NCBI RefSeq assembly: GCF_000411295.1
Contig: NZ_KE150422.1
Span: 311,126 to 375,125 of the forward strand
Length of the DNA stretch: 64,000 nt
From: Paenisporosarcina sp. HGH0030
Lineage (GTDB): Bacteria > Bacillota > Bacilli > Bacillales_A > Planococcaceae
Reading direction: 5' to 3'
Shown: positions 43,332 to 52,500 of the stretch, piece after piece
Layout of the letters: the number at the start of each line of letters is the position of its first letter
Numbering within the stretch: position 1 is the first letter of the stretch
Position numbers and translations under genes: made by a program
Notes under the pieces: model-generated
Seen by the model: the letters and a program-made list of their open reading frames with translations, nothing else
What the model was told of the DNA's origin: nothing
Databases searched by the model: none

Positions 43332-44033
43332 ATGGCCATGGAATGGTTTAACCGAGTAACAGCCGAACTGCAGGATCATCTGAATTCGATCTGTGATGAA
43401 TATGATAAAGTCGGTCATATGACGATTGATCAAAGTGCCAAACATCCGAGAATTGAGTTTTTCGTCGAGACGGAAGATGACGACAGAGAGTTTTTCTGTA
43501 CCCTCCTCTTTGATCCTCATAACGAAGAATTTTACATTGAAACATTTGATTTCGAATATGAAATGCAGGCAAGGATTATACTCCCTGATATTGAAGATGT
43601 TATTGACGCCGTCCACGAAAGTTTCCATTCTTTTATGAACGGAGATAGTGAAGCGTTTTATGTGGATGAAGTAGATGATGAAGATGATTATGTATTGGAA
43701 GAAACTTATGTAACAGATGAAGATGAAGACGGTGAAGAGTATTATGTAGATGAAATTGTACATGATGATTATGATCCTGAAGAGGTCGGCGTTGATTGGG
43801 AATCTCCTGAAGTCACCGCATTTCATATAGAAGATGAAGTAGAAATCACCTATCAGTTTGGACTGGTTGGGGACACGGGTCACGGCGTCCTCAAAAGAGT
43901 CAACCGTTATTGGCTGGATGACGAGCTCCATAAAGACGAAAGCATCTTTACGTTTTCTAAAGAAGAGGCCAGCACAATGATTGCTATGATTGCGAGCCAT
44001 ATGGACTCGATGACTGAATATAAAGAACTTTAA
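43332..44033 (+). CDS. Hypothetical acidic protein
   Basis: This is a 233-residue, strongly acidic protein; the central part (about 110-170) is a run of Asp, Glu, Val and Tyr (EVDDEDDYVLEETYVTDEDED). The flanks look folded: a WFNRVTAELQDHLNSICDEYDKVG start, and FTFSKEEASTMIAMIASHMDSM at the end. It has no signal or membrane segment. The ATG at 43332 follows AAGGGGCGGG; an ATG 24 codons upstream is also possible. I do not recognise the family. Confidence 0.6.
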   Translation: MAMEWFNRVTAELQDHLNSICDEYDKVGHMTIDQSAKHPRIEFFVETEDDDREFFCTLLFDPHNEEFYIETFDFEYEMQARIILPDIEDVIDAVHESFHSFMNGDSEAFYVDEVDDEDDYVLEETYVTDEDEDGEEYYVDEIVHDDYDPEEVGVDWESPEVTAFHIEDEVEITYQFGLVGDTGHGVLKRVNRYWLDDELHKDESIFTFSKEEASTMIAMIASHMDSMTEYKEL

Positions 44034-44040
44034 CTTCACT

Positions 44041-44077
44041 AACAGGTATCTGGGATAATACTTCCGATACCTGTTTT
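44041..44077 (+). terminator. Terminator after the acidic protein gene
   Basis: An AACAGGTATC/GATACCTGTT stem followed by TTTT. Confidence 0.82.
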
Positions 44078-44153
44078 TAATTTGCTCGTACAGATCCGCT
44101 CATTAGCCCGGTGTTGTTAACATCCCCTCTAATACTATTTTTAGAATTAACAT

Positions 44154-44318
44154 TTACTTATCGCCTAACTTTTTTGAATAAACTTCAGGGATGATTGAAA
44201 AAATAATTATGCCTAGTATCACAGCGAAAAATATATTTCTACTAATCCCTCCGAGTAATAGTAGTGATGTTAGAATTACTAAAAATAAGATTCTCCACCC
44301 AATAACAAATTTGTTCAT
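44154..44318 (-). CDS. 54-residue membrane peptide
   Basis: A short frame with two hydrophobic segments (about 8-24 and 28-44) separated by GGISRN and ending in KKLGDK. GGGGGTG is seven bases before the ATG. The Lys-rich end and double helix are typical of small membrane proteins; the family is not recognised. Confidence 0.55.
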   Translation of the reverse strand: MNKFVIGWRILFLVILTSLLLLGGISRNIFFAVILGIIIFSIIPEVYSKKLGDK

Positions 44319-44425
44319 TTTGACACACCCCCGAGTGTTGTTATTCCTTATTTAAAAAAATCATTTTTTATCTTATTTATCTATACTCACTGATTAGCTC
44401 GACTTAGAAATACTTTCCACATTAA

Positions 44426-44710
44426 TTATTCAAAAGGTGAACAATATAGCCACAATAAAATTAGTAAGCCTAAGTTGATTACCCCAAATATAAAAGAGAT
44501 AAATTTAAAAATAGCAATATGGTATCTTTCAGGGAAAAATTTCTCTGAAATGAACAGTAGACCTCCTAGTAACATTTCAACAAATGAAAATGTGTTAATG
44601 CCTCCGGTAAAATCGTCATCCTCTTCGTATCCCTTAAAAGCAACATAAAAAGCATTTCCAACCAATAATACTAAAATGAATGAAATTATTAATAGAACAT
44701 ATATATTCAT
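44426..44710 (-). CDS. Membrane protein with three hydrophobic segments
   Basis: A 94-residue protein with hydrophobic stretches at about 3-22, 42-56 and 68-90 and an acidic loop GYEEDDDF between the first two. AGGAG touches an upstream ATG (44722), so the second ATG at 44710 is preferred, though its spacing is long. Function is unknown. It lies in a low-GC group of very small genes. Confidence 0.55.
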   Translation of the reverse strand: MNIYVLLIISFILVLLVGNAFYVAFKGYEEDDDFTGGINTFSFVEMLLGGLLFISEKFFPERYHIAIFKFISFIFGVINLGLLILLWLYCSPFE

Positions 44711-44774
44711 AATAAAATGCATCTCCTAATGTAATCCAGATCTACGATGTAAGAATCAGTTAATGTTAAGAGTT

Positions 44775-44906
44775 TTATTTATCGTTATCTAAATCACTAT
44801 CAAGAAAAGATTTTTCATTTTCTTTTATTCCATTCTCTTTTTCAAGAAATTGACCAATTACTGATCTGTTTATTCCGTTTCTTACTGCTATTTCAATAAC
44901 GTTCAT
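44775..44906 (-). CDS. Possible SinI-like 43-residue peptide
   Basis: The peptide begins MNVIEIAVRNGINRSVIGQFLEKE, which resembles the SinI/SinR interaction helix pair (pattern ...A-x3-G-[IL]-x4-[IV]-x2-F-L). SinI binds and disarms the biofilm and sporulation repressor SinR. The C-terminal half is acidic and disordered. The ribosome site (AAGGTTGG, distant) is weak, which lowers confidence. Confidence 0.35.
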   Translation of the reverse strand: MNVIEIAVRNGINRSVIGQFLEKENGIKENEKSFLDSDLDNDK

Positions 44907-45015
44907 AAAAATCACTACGCCAACCAAAAAAAGACAATTGATATAACAGCAGTCTGCATTTAAAGCCCCCCATAATTAATCAACAATTACTAAATTTTAC
45001 CACAAAAACAGAATT

Positions 45016-45555
45016 TTAGTTCAATCCATTTAATGGGATATCTATATACTTTATATATTTATTTGTTTCAACCTCTTGATAAACCCTTACAAATTTAACA
45101 TCAAAAGTTGGATAAGGACTAAGTTCTTGTTCTGCTAAGTCTTTCATATCTATAAGTTCTATTTTTGTTAAACCATAATTTGTTTTCCCCAAAGTCATAT
45201 GTGGTACAAAGTCGTCCAGCTCAAAATACTGTTTAATTAATTCGTTGGAAGGAGAAATTTCTCGAACTATAGTTTTATGTAGTTTATATAATTCATGGGA
45301 ATTTGCACTTAAATAAAGAATGTCTTCACCAAAGAACATTGGTTTATCAAGTGTAATTTGAAAGGGTTGAAAGTTATTACATACTTTTCTAACTCTACTT
45401 AGCCACTCTTCATCTGGGGTTAATCCACCTTGTGCTTTTAGAGTTATATGTGGTTCCACAAAATTTGTAATCAGATTATTTTTCCACTTATGCTGAAAAT
45501 CTATTAGTTTCATTTTGTATTCATCTGAAGGTACAATCCCAATAAAATATTGCAA
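45016..45555 (-). CDS. 2H phosphoesterase (LigT/YjcG-like 2'-5' RNA ligase family)
   Basis: The 179-residue protein has two H-x-T motifs, HITLKAQ and HMTLGK, about 100 residues apart, as in 2H phosphoesterases that act on cyclic or 2'-5' phosphates. Function in the YjcG-like branch is not established. The TTG at 45555 is favoured because GAGGGAG lies at the right distance and the protein then begins directly at the first strand (QYFIGIVP). Confidence 0.75.
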   Translation of the reverse strand: MQYFIGIVPSDEYKMKLIDFQHKWKNNLITNFVEPHITLKAQGGLTPDEEWLSRVRKVCNNFQPFQITLDKPMFFGEDILYLSANSHELYKLHKTIVREISPSNELIKQYFELDDFVPHMTLGKTNYGLTKIELIDMKDLAEQELSPYPTFDVKFVRVYQEVETNKYIKYIDIPLNGLN

Positions 45556-45597
45556 TAATATCACTCCCTCTTTCAATGATCTTGAACTAAATGCAAA

Positions 45598-45718
45598 TTA
45601 ACTATAAGTTATTAATCTTTTTATTGCCTCGACAACAATCTGGGGTTCATCGTTTTGGATATAATGAGCACTATTTTCATGTTGACGCCACCAAAGGAAT
45701 GTCCTACCAAAATGTCGT
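45598..45718 (-). pseudogene. C-terminal remnant of an alpha/beta hydrolase
   Basis: The minus-strand frame reads FGRTFLWWRQHENSAHYIQ, then NDEPQIVVEAIKRLITYS and stop, the common C-terminal His helix of alpha/beta hydrolases (SAHYIQ-x-DEPQ-x-VV). No start codon or N-terminal domain is present; it lies directly behind the Nudix gene. It is a decayed or truncated gene. Confidence 0.5.
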
Positions 45719-46114
45719 TTAGTTGAAAATTGATTGTACTGTGATAGCAACTTCTTTAGGCTTAACGTCAATGTATGATAATTTTTCTATTTCAACCCAT
45801 ATTGGCAAATATGTACCTCTATCTCGATTATTATCAGTGTATTCTTCTCCTTGTCCAGTACCAAAAATCCCATCGAGTATTTCAGCTAAGAAAAAGTATT
45901 GAGTACCGTTACAGTCCACCTTTGCAATGCACTTACTAACGTTTACTATTACACCTAACTCCTCAAAGGCCTCTCTTTTTGCAGCTGTTTCAGGATGTTC
46001 ACCTTCTTCAATTCCGCCTCCAGGAAAAACATAGTAAATTGAACCGTTCCTAATTCGTTTAATCAGCCCAACTTTATTATTTTCTACAAGAATAACCGAA
46101 GCTCTGTCTCTCAA
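45719..46114 (-). CDS. Nudix hydrolase
   Basis: This is a 131-residue Nudix protein with the complete box GGGIEEGEHPETAAKREAFEELGV (G-x5-E-x7-RE-x2-EE-x-G), starting at about residue 32. The family hydrolyses nucleoside diphosphates linked to another moiety. The substrate is unknown. It is single, next to a hydrolase remnant and an accessory kinase gene. Confidence 0.82.
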   Translation of the reverse strand: MRDRASVILVENNKVGLIKRIRNGSIYYVFPGGGIEEGEHPETAAKREAFEELGVIVNVSKCIAKVDCNGTQYFFLAEILDGIFGTGQGEEYTDNNRDRGTYLPIWVEIEKLSYIDVKPKEVAITVQSIFN

Positions 46115-46230
46115 AATTATCCTCCCTATTTCTTACAGCCATTAAATTAAAAGAGCTCTATTTTGAGCTCAATATTTACCTCAAGGTCTTTAGTGTGAAA
46201 AGTGTTTTCCTTTAAAAACTAGATTCCCAT

Positions 46231-46824
46231 TTAATTTTGAAATACTAGGTCTGCTTGCTTCTTTGGAGATTCTGTATCCAAATAATACTCTTCTGCTTTC
46301 CAGTATCTATTTCTAAATTTCTCGATATTGCTTTGTGTCACATCACTTTCACGGTTATATCTTATTTCTCTCGGACAATCCAAATAAACTAAATAATCGT
46401 AGAATCTTCTCCACTCATTTCGTTGTAGAAATACTCCTTCAACGATAATTAGACAAGTTTCAGGTAATCTAACTACTTGTATATTGTGTGTGTCAGATTG
46501 ATTATCATAAGTTATTAAGTTTAGTTCTTCAGACGTTTTTAGTTTGATGAACAAATTCTCTTTTAACCAATCAGTATCCCATTGTAAATGGTAGTACTCA
46601 TACCACTCTTCATAATCGGTGTCGTAACGCCTTTTTTTCTCCACAATGTAGTCATCTATATGGAAAATGCAGATGGGGATATTTTTTTCTTGAAGATGGT
46701 GTTGAACTTTTTTTACAAAGGTTGTTTTCCCAGAACGGCTTAATCCATCTATTCCAAGAACGACTCTTTTACCTTTTTCAACGGGTGGAATTTCATTTAG
46801 TAGAGTATGTATGTAATCTTCCAT
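46231..46824 (-). CDS. Uridine kinase-like P-loop protein
   Basis: The 197-residue protein has a P-loop GIDGLSRSGKTTF (24-36), the FHIDDYI motif after strand 2 and IVEGVFLQR as Walker B, as in uridine kinase/phosphoribulokinase-like enzymes. The GLSRSGKTT form is typical of the Bacillus YjbM/kinase-like group rather than true Udk. The substrate cannot be named. It has low GC like its neighbours. Confidence 0.7.
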   Translation of the reverse strand: MEDYIHTLLNEIPPVEKGKRVVLGIDGLSRSGKTTFVKKVQHHLQEKNIPICIFHIDDYIVEKKRRYDTDYEEWYEYYHLQWDTDWLKENLFIKLKTSEELNLITYDNQSDTHNIQVVRLPETCLIIVEGVFLQRNEWRRFYDYLVYLDCPREIRYNRESDVTQSNIEKFRNRYWKAEEYYLDTESPKKQADLVFQN

Positions 46825-47116
46825 GCCAGTCCCCCCTAATTCAAGTGCTTAATATTTCTTCCACTGGGATCGTGAGTAACTGTCAAGAGAGCTATTTTGG
46901 CACGTTTTTCACCTCGATTATGTAAATCTTACTATACCAATTCTCCTAAACTACCTGTTTTCCTTTTTAAACTAATTTTATTCATCGCTCTTATAAAGAC
47001 GTGCTATAAATCCTAAATAGCTAGAAACTTTTTACAATTCCTTAATACTCAAGAAATATTGCATCGCTATACTATATAAAAGTACACAAATAGAACGCAA
47101 TGTTAAGGGAGATTAA

Positions 47117-48001
47117 ATGAAGATTAACCAGATAAGTACGATGTTTAAATATTTACGATATTTACATAATAACCATAATTTTGTTATTCAAGAATTTAAA
47201 AAAAGTGAAGAGTTTAAGGGACTTATAAGTAAGCAAAAGATAACAACTGTATTTCAGCCGATTTTATCTCTTGTGGAAAATGAAACCATTGGATATGAAA
47301 TACTGAATCGTCCTGAGATCACATCCTTGTTTCCATCAACAGAAAAATTTTATGATTATGTGGGTCAAAGTGATAACGTCTTTATGGTCGAAGCCTTTTT
47401 GCGCAATCTATCACTTGAGAGATATTCGGAGCAGTTAGAGCATTCGCAAGAGTTTAAAAATCGGTTGGTTTTTCTTAATATTCAACCACAAGTACTAACA
47501 GATTCGGCGTATCGAAGTGGAAAAACGTTGGAGCTATTAGATAAATATAATCTTTCTCCTAGCCAAGTTGTATTAGAAATGACGGAAAAAGAAGCTGTGA
47601 TTGATTATAATCGATTTGAAAAAATAATAGAGAATTATCGTCTACAAGGATTTAGAGTTGCCGTGGATGATGCTGGAACAGGTTATAATAGTCTCAAAAC
47701 GCTTGCATATTTAAAACCGGAATTCATCAAGATTGATAAATCGCTGATCCGTAATATTAACATTCAACCAGCTCAACAACAGTTAGTCGAACTTCTGGTC
47801 GAGTTTGCACTGCAATCCAAAACCGACGTTATTGCAGAAGGCATTGAAACATTGTCAGAATTGGAGTTTATTCAAAAACTTGGCGTTCATTATGGACAAG
47901 GTTATGCATTAGGAAAACCGAACCCTCTATTAAAAAATGGAATAGTACCCTTAACTCAATCACCTATTGTCACACCTGCAAATTTATATCGCGCTAAATG
48001 A
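47117..48001 (+). CDS. EAL-domain c-di-GMP phosphodiesterase-like protein
   Basis: This is a 294-residue soluble protein, a single EAL domain from about residue 38. The signature is YEILNRP in place of EAL, but the metal and catalytic residues look present: Asn in LNIQPQ, Glu in LEMTEKEA, DDAGTGYNSL, Lys in IKIDKSLI and Glu in AEGIET. It is therefore probably active against c-di-GMP. AAGGGAG precedes the ATG. A GGDEF gene follows 300 bases later in the same direction. Confidence 0.82.
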   Translation: MKINQISTMFKYLRYLHNNHNFVIQEFKKSEEFKGLISKQKITTVFQPILSLVENETIGYEILNRPEITSLFPSTEKFYDYVGQSDNVFMVEAFLRNLSLERYSEQLEHSQEFKNRLVFLNIQPQVLTDSAYRSGKTLELLDKYNLSPSQVVLEMTEKEAVIDYNRFEKIIENYRLQGFRVAVDDAGTGYNSLKTLAYLKPEFIKIDKSLIRNINIQPAQQQLVELLVEFALQSKTDVIAEGIETLSELEFIQKLGVHYGQGYALGKPNPLLKNGIVPLTQSPIVTPANLYRAK

Positions 48002-48061
48002 AATTCTAAATAAGTACAGATTAGAAAAAACATGCTCATGTATTTCCTTTTTTGAATTCAA

Positions 48062-48118
48062 CATAAACACCCCTCACATCATTTTTAATTAGATTTTGTG
48101 AAGGGTTGTTTTTATACA
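48062..48118 (+). terminator. Likely terminator after the EAL gene
   Basis: ACACCCCTCACA pairs imperfectly with TGTGAAGGGTTGT across a long AT-rich loop, followed by TTTT. The rest of 48119-48304 shows only AT-rich promoter-like sequence. Confidence 0.5.
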
Positions 48119-48304
48119 AAAATTAACCCAATATATCCCTTTATATAAACTAAAAGAACTATTATAGTATAGATAATATGCTTCATGTTTTTACCAATTG
48201 AAATTAAAAGTATTAATTACCTTCTTTAGTTTAAGTACAACTCTTACCACAATGTTCAAGTGAATAAGAAATTAACGACAAAATTACTAAATATGGGGGT
48301 TTAT

Positions 48305-49258
48305 ATGATTGCTTATATCGGAGATATTGCTAAAGAAATACCTAAGGTACCTTTTGGAACGCCTTGTCACCAGGTGGACCAAATTTTTCATAATGATTTA
48401 AGTCTGCAAGGCATTGTTATCACTGAGCAAAATTCAGCTACAGCCTTAATTACTAGAACTAATTTTTATCAAAAAATGGGTACACAATATGGTTATAACC
48501 TTTACATTAAGAAGCCTATTGAAATATTAGCCAATAATAATCCATTGATTGTGGACTTTTTCACTTCCATTGTTGAAGTCAGTAAGTTAGCGATGGATAG
48601 ATCCGAAGAAGAAATATATGATGACGTAATTATACAATTAGACGATATAATCGTCGGTGTAGTGAGTATTAAAAGCCTTCTAATGAAAGTTTCTGACATA
48701 CAAGTTGAGTTTGCTAGTTATTTAAATCCCCTGACTAGGCTGCCAGGAAACATTATTATTAATCAAAATCTAAACAAAGTTTTGGAGCATAAAAAAGAGT
48801 TTAGTCTCTTATATATAGATTTAGACCGTTTCAAAGCTTATAACGATTATTATGGCTTTAAAAAAGGAGACGAAATTCTTCAGCTAACTGCAGATTTATT
48901 AACTAACTCCCTTGATAATAAAGAAAGTTTTTTAGGTCATATCGGAGGCGACGATTTTATTGTTCTTTTTAACCATTACTTCTATGAAGAATACTGTGAC
49001 AGAGTAATCAATGCATTTGATGAGCAAATCAAAAAATTTTATACAAATGAGCATCTAAAAGAAAATTTTATCTATACCACAAATCGTGAGTATCAAATGG
49101 AAAAGATTCCGTTAGTTTCTATATCGATTGCCGTCGTTACAAACGAGCATGAAGAATTTACCTGTGTTGAAGATATTGTCTCGGAGGCTACTCGATTAAA
49201 AAAAATATGCAAAATGAAAAGTGAAAGCTGTTTCTACGTCAAACCAGTATTAGTCTAA
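48305..49258 (+). CDS. GGDEF diguanylate cyclase with N-terminal CBS-like domain
   Basis: The 317-residue protein has an N-terminal half resembling a CBS pair (to about 125; LQGIVITEQNSATALITRTNFYQKMG...YNLYIKKPI, YDDVIIQLDDIIVGVVSIKSLLM). The linker NPLTRLPGN then leads to a GGDEF domain with LLYIDLDRFKAYND and the signature GGDDF (214-218). No RxxD inhibitory site precedes the signature, so product inhibition is unlikely. The ATG at 48305 has GGGGG five bases upstream. It pairs with the EAL gene as a likely make/break set for c-di-GMP. Confidence 0.82.
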   Translation: MIAYIGDIAKEIPKVPFGTPCHQVDQIFHNDLSLQGIVITEQNSATALITRTNFYQKMGTQYGYNLYIKKPIEILANNNPLIVDFFTSIVEVSKLAMDRSEEEIYDDVIIQLDDIIVGVVSIKSLLMKVSDIQVEFASYLNPLTRLPGNIIINQNLNKVLEHKKEFSLLYIDLDRFKAYNDYYGFKKGDEILQLTADLLTNSLDNKESFLGHIGGDDFIVLFNHYFYEEYCDRVINAFDEQIKKFYTNEHLKENFIYTTNREYQMEKIPLVSISIAVVTNEHEEFTCVEDIVSEATRLKKICKMKSESCFYVKPVLV

Positions 49259-49273
49259 GAAATTAGAATCCAT

Positions 49274-49310
49274 GCAAAAAGACACCGCCAAATTGGCGGT
49301 GTCTTTTTGC
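49274..49310 (+). terminator. Terminator after the GGDEF gene
   Basis: An AAAGACACCGCC/GGCGGTGTCTTT stem with a five-base loop and following T run. Confidence 0.88.
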
Positions 49311-49509
49311 AATTTTATTGACACTTTTTATTTCTTGATAATGGCGACGAAATCGCTACCGACTTGGCCTGTTTGCTTCTAGCCCACTAGCGAAAGGTGC
49401 AAAGAACCTCTTCTGCGAAAAAGAGGACGAATGGTATCCCAACCGTGTCCTTTTTCTTGCTGACGATACATGAGCCAAAGAGGTGCGGAAGCCTTTTGTT
49501 CTTTATTTA

Positions 49510-52500
49510 TTATTTTTCAACAGATTCAAGTTTGTCGAGCATTCGATATAAAACTACCGCCGTTTCTGCTCTTGTCGTTTGCTTTTTAGGATCGAACGCT
49601 CCGTTTGATCGACCATTGATTAAACCCAGTTTACTTGCATTGCTTACTGCCTCTTTCGCATACATACTGATTTTCGAGTCATCCTTAAATTTGTCTTTTT
49701 GAGGCAAATTCGTCGTCAGTTCTGGATTTGAATAGTCAATAGCACGCATCATCATGGCCGCCATTTGCTCACGTGTGATATCTGCGTCTGGATCGAATGA
49801 GCCGTCGTCCTTACCGTTTACGATACCCATGCGATGAGCCGCTTCAATTTGTTGGGCTGCCCATTTTTTTGAAGCTGGGACATCTTTGAATGTTCCCTTA
49901 TAGTCTTCCAAAGGCACTTGCAGTGCTCTTACAAGAAGGACAGCGAATTCAGCACGTGTCAATTTTTGTTCCGGTGCAAATAATTCAGCTGTTTTTCCTT
50001 CTGTTATAAAGCGTGAAGCTATGGAGTCAATTTCTTTATTAGCCCAGTGCTTGGCAGTATCTTTGAATGCGACATTTGCAGACATGACCGTGAACATGGA
50101 TGGATTATTCTTGGTTGAAACGGTCCAATAGCCATTCTTCTCTTTTCCGCCAGCATAAACCCACGCGTTCGCTCCATTGTCGTAATAGACTGCTGTCGTT
50201 CGATGTTTATTGATAGTTTGAGCTAACTTCAGTTTCAGTTCGACTGGATACTCAAGTGAGTCAATCTCTTTATCTCCTGCCATTAAAGCGATGTCCACAA
50301 TATCAGTGTAACGATTGCCAGTTGGAAGACCGGCTTCTTTTTCAGCCTTAACAGTTGAAATAATAGAGATGCTGCCTTGATTCTGCTGCAATTGTTTCGC
50401 AGCTTTAACTGGCAACACAACTTCATGACCGTTCTTCGTCAAGAAACGTAGGGGTTTGTCCGCAATGATTGCATTGGATATTACTTGTTTTGGAATGACC
50501 CATTTCGCGCTATCGGAAGTTGGCATTTGGTCAAAAGTCCAAGAATCATTCGTTTTTGTTAGTTGGCCTTCGTTTACGTTAAAAATTTGTTCCCCTGTAA
50601 CTGGTGGTATAGGCGCAGGTGGAATTTCGTTTCCACCGTTGTTACTTTCTTGGTTACCTGTTGTGAACACGGAAACGTCAGAGCGCATTTCTCCGCCAAA
50701 TGAATCCTTCACTTGAACATACCAGCTATGTTTAGTCGAACGTTCGAGATTATTCCAATTTACTTCCGCAATCGAACCATCCGTGATGTTTTTAACTTCA
50801 CCGATCCGTTCAGTTGTGAATACTTCTGCCTTGAACATATCTGTAGCAACAACTTTTTCTTTCGGCGTCAAGTCCGTTTCAATCGTGAATTCATCTTTTC
50901 CAGGATAGTCTACTGGATTGTAGTAGTTATACTGATCCAAATAAGGTGAGTATGTCTGCATCTGGATGGTGTTTTCAACCGGATTTACTTTCATAAGACG
51001 CAGGAAGCCTTGTCCGCCTTCAGGTCCTCCCTGATAATCGGCTAACATTTGAAACACTTTCCGATCGGCTGTACCGTCCTTATCATCATCGATTTCGTCA
51101 ACCAGTGTTTCAGCGTCATGGTAATGGCCTGACAATACCGCAATTACGTTTTCGTTCGTCTTGACGACATCGTTGAATATTTTTTCACCGATTGGGCTTC
51201 TGTTGCCGGATACCAATAAATATTCATGGAAGGAAAGAATGGCTTTCTTTTCAGGATACTTGGCTAGGACTTCATTCATCCATGCAATGTCCTCTTCATT
51301 CACTCCCCAGCCCATGTACATCATGATGAAATCATTGCCATTAGAACTGATCAGATCGTAATGGCCACGATTGTCTTTATAGGATTCCCCATAATAATCC
51401 TTGTCCATAAATCTTTGTTCCCCGAAGTATTTACTGTATTCATTATAGTCCCCTGTTTTGTGACCGACATCATGATTTCCTGCCAATACACCGTAAGGAA
51501 TGTCTGCATTGTCAAGCGTGCCCATGAATGTATCCGCACGCTCCCACTGAATTGGCTGGTCAGCTTCATCGACCAAATCGCCTGTATGGAAAACGTATTT
51601 TAAGTTCAGGTTTTGTTTCGCTTCAGCCATCCATTTCGTCATTCTTTCGAAGATATGTGGGTAACTTTCGGAATAATATTGTGTATCCGACATCCAGATG
51701 AACGAATAATCGAAATCCGTTGTGGACGCAATTTCATCCTGTACCATCACTTGTACTTTTCCGTCCTTGACAAACTCTTTCACGTTGACGGATCCATGTA
51801 AAGTGAAGTTCTTGTCGTCTTTTGCAACTTTCCATTCTTGCAGTTCCCATAAAGCATTTACATGATTCCAAACGTACATTGATACTTTACGGCCGATCAG
51901 TGATTTCCCTTCCCAGTTCAGGACGATTTCGTCATCTTTATCAAGCTCTTCCCCTACAGTAACTTCAAATCGGTGATACGGGAATTTATCCAGTGAAGTA
52001 GTTTCAATGTACTCTCCGTCCACTTTGGCCATTTTATCTTTTGCCGTGACAACGGATTCACCTGCTGGAATCAGCTCTTTAGGCGGTTCCCGGTCTGCAC
52101 TGTTTTCAAATACTGTGATTTCCTCTGCATCCGCTTCAAACTTGTGTCCCTTATAGAATGAAACATTCAGCTCATCCTTTGTAGGGTCCGTCACTTTCAC
52201 TTGCAGTTTCGTCTCGTTCGGGTTGACGTTTTCCGTACCGTCTATCGGAGAAATGATTTCCGGCATGTATGGTTTTTCTTCCAATACGGTAAAGTGAATA
52301 TCTTTTTGTACTTCATTCATGGCAACATCTTTTGCCGTGAATGAAACTGTATGTTCGCCTTGTGACAATTTTGCGGATGACGTCTCAAAAGGCATTGTGA
52401 TTTCTTCCCCATCCAGCAACGCAGTCACGCTTTCAACTGCAGAGTACTTATCCTCAACCTCCGCCTGAATCGTAAAGGCACCTTTGTATTCCTTTCCTTC

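Noticed and set aside
43314-44039. 241-codon minus-strand frame opposite the acidic protein gene
   Set aside because: It is an artefact of GAT/GAA-rich coding on the other strand, which gives Ile/Phe/Tyr runs. No ribosome site, and a terminator fits the plus-strand gene.
45680-45715. VGHSFGG nucleophile elbow in another frame of the hydrolase remnant
   Set aside because: It is out of frame with the convincing C-terminal remnant and followed by a stop soon after, so probably coincidence, although a frameshifted internal deletion cannot be ruled out.
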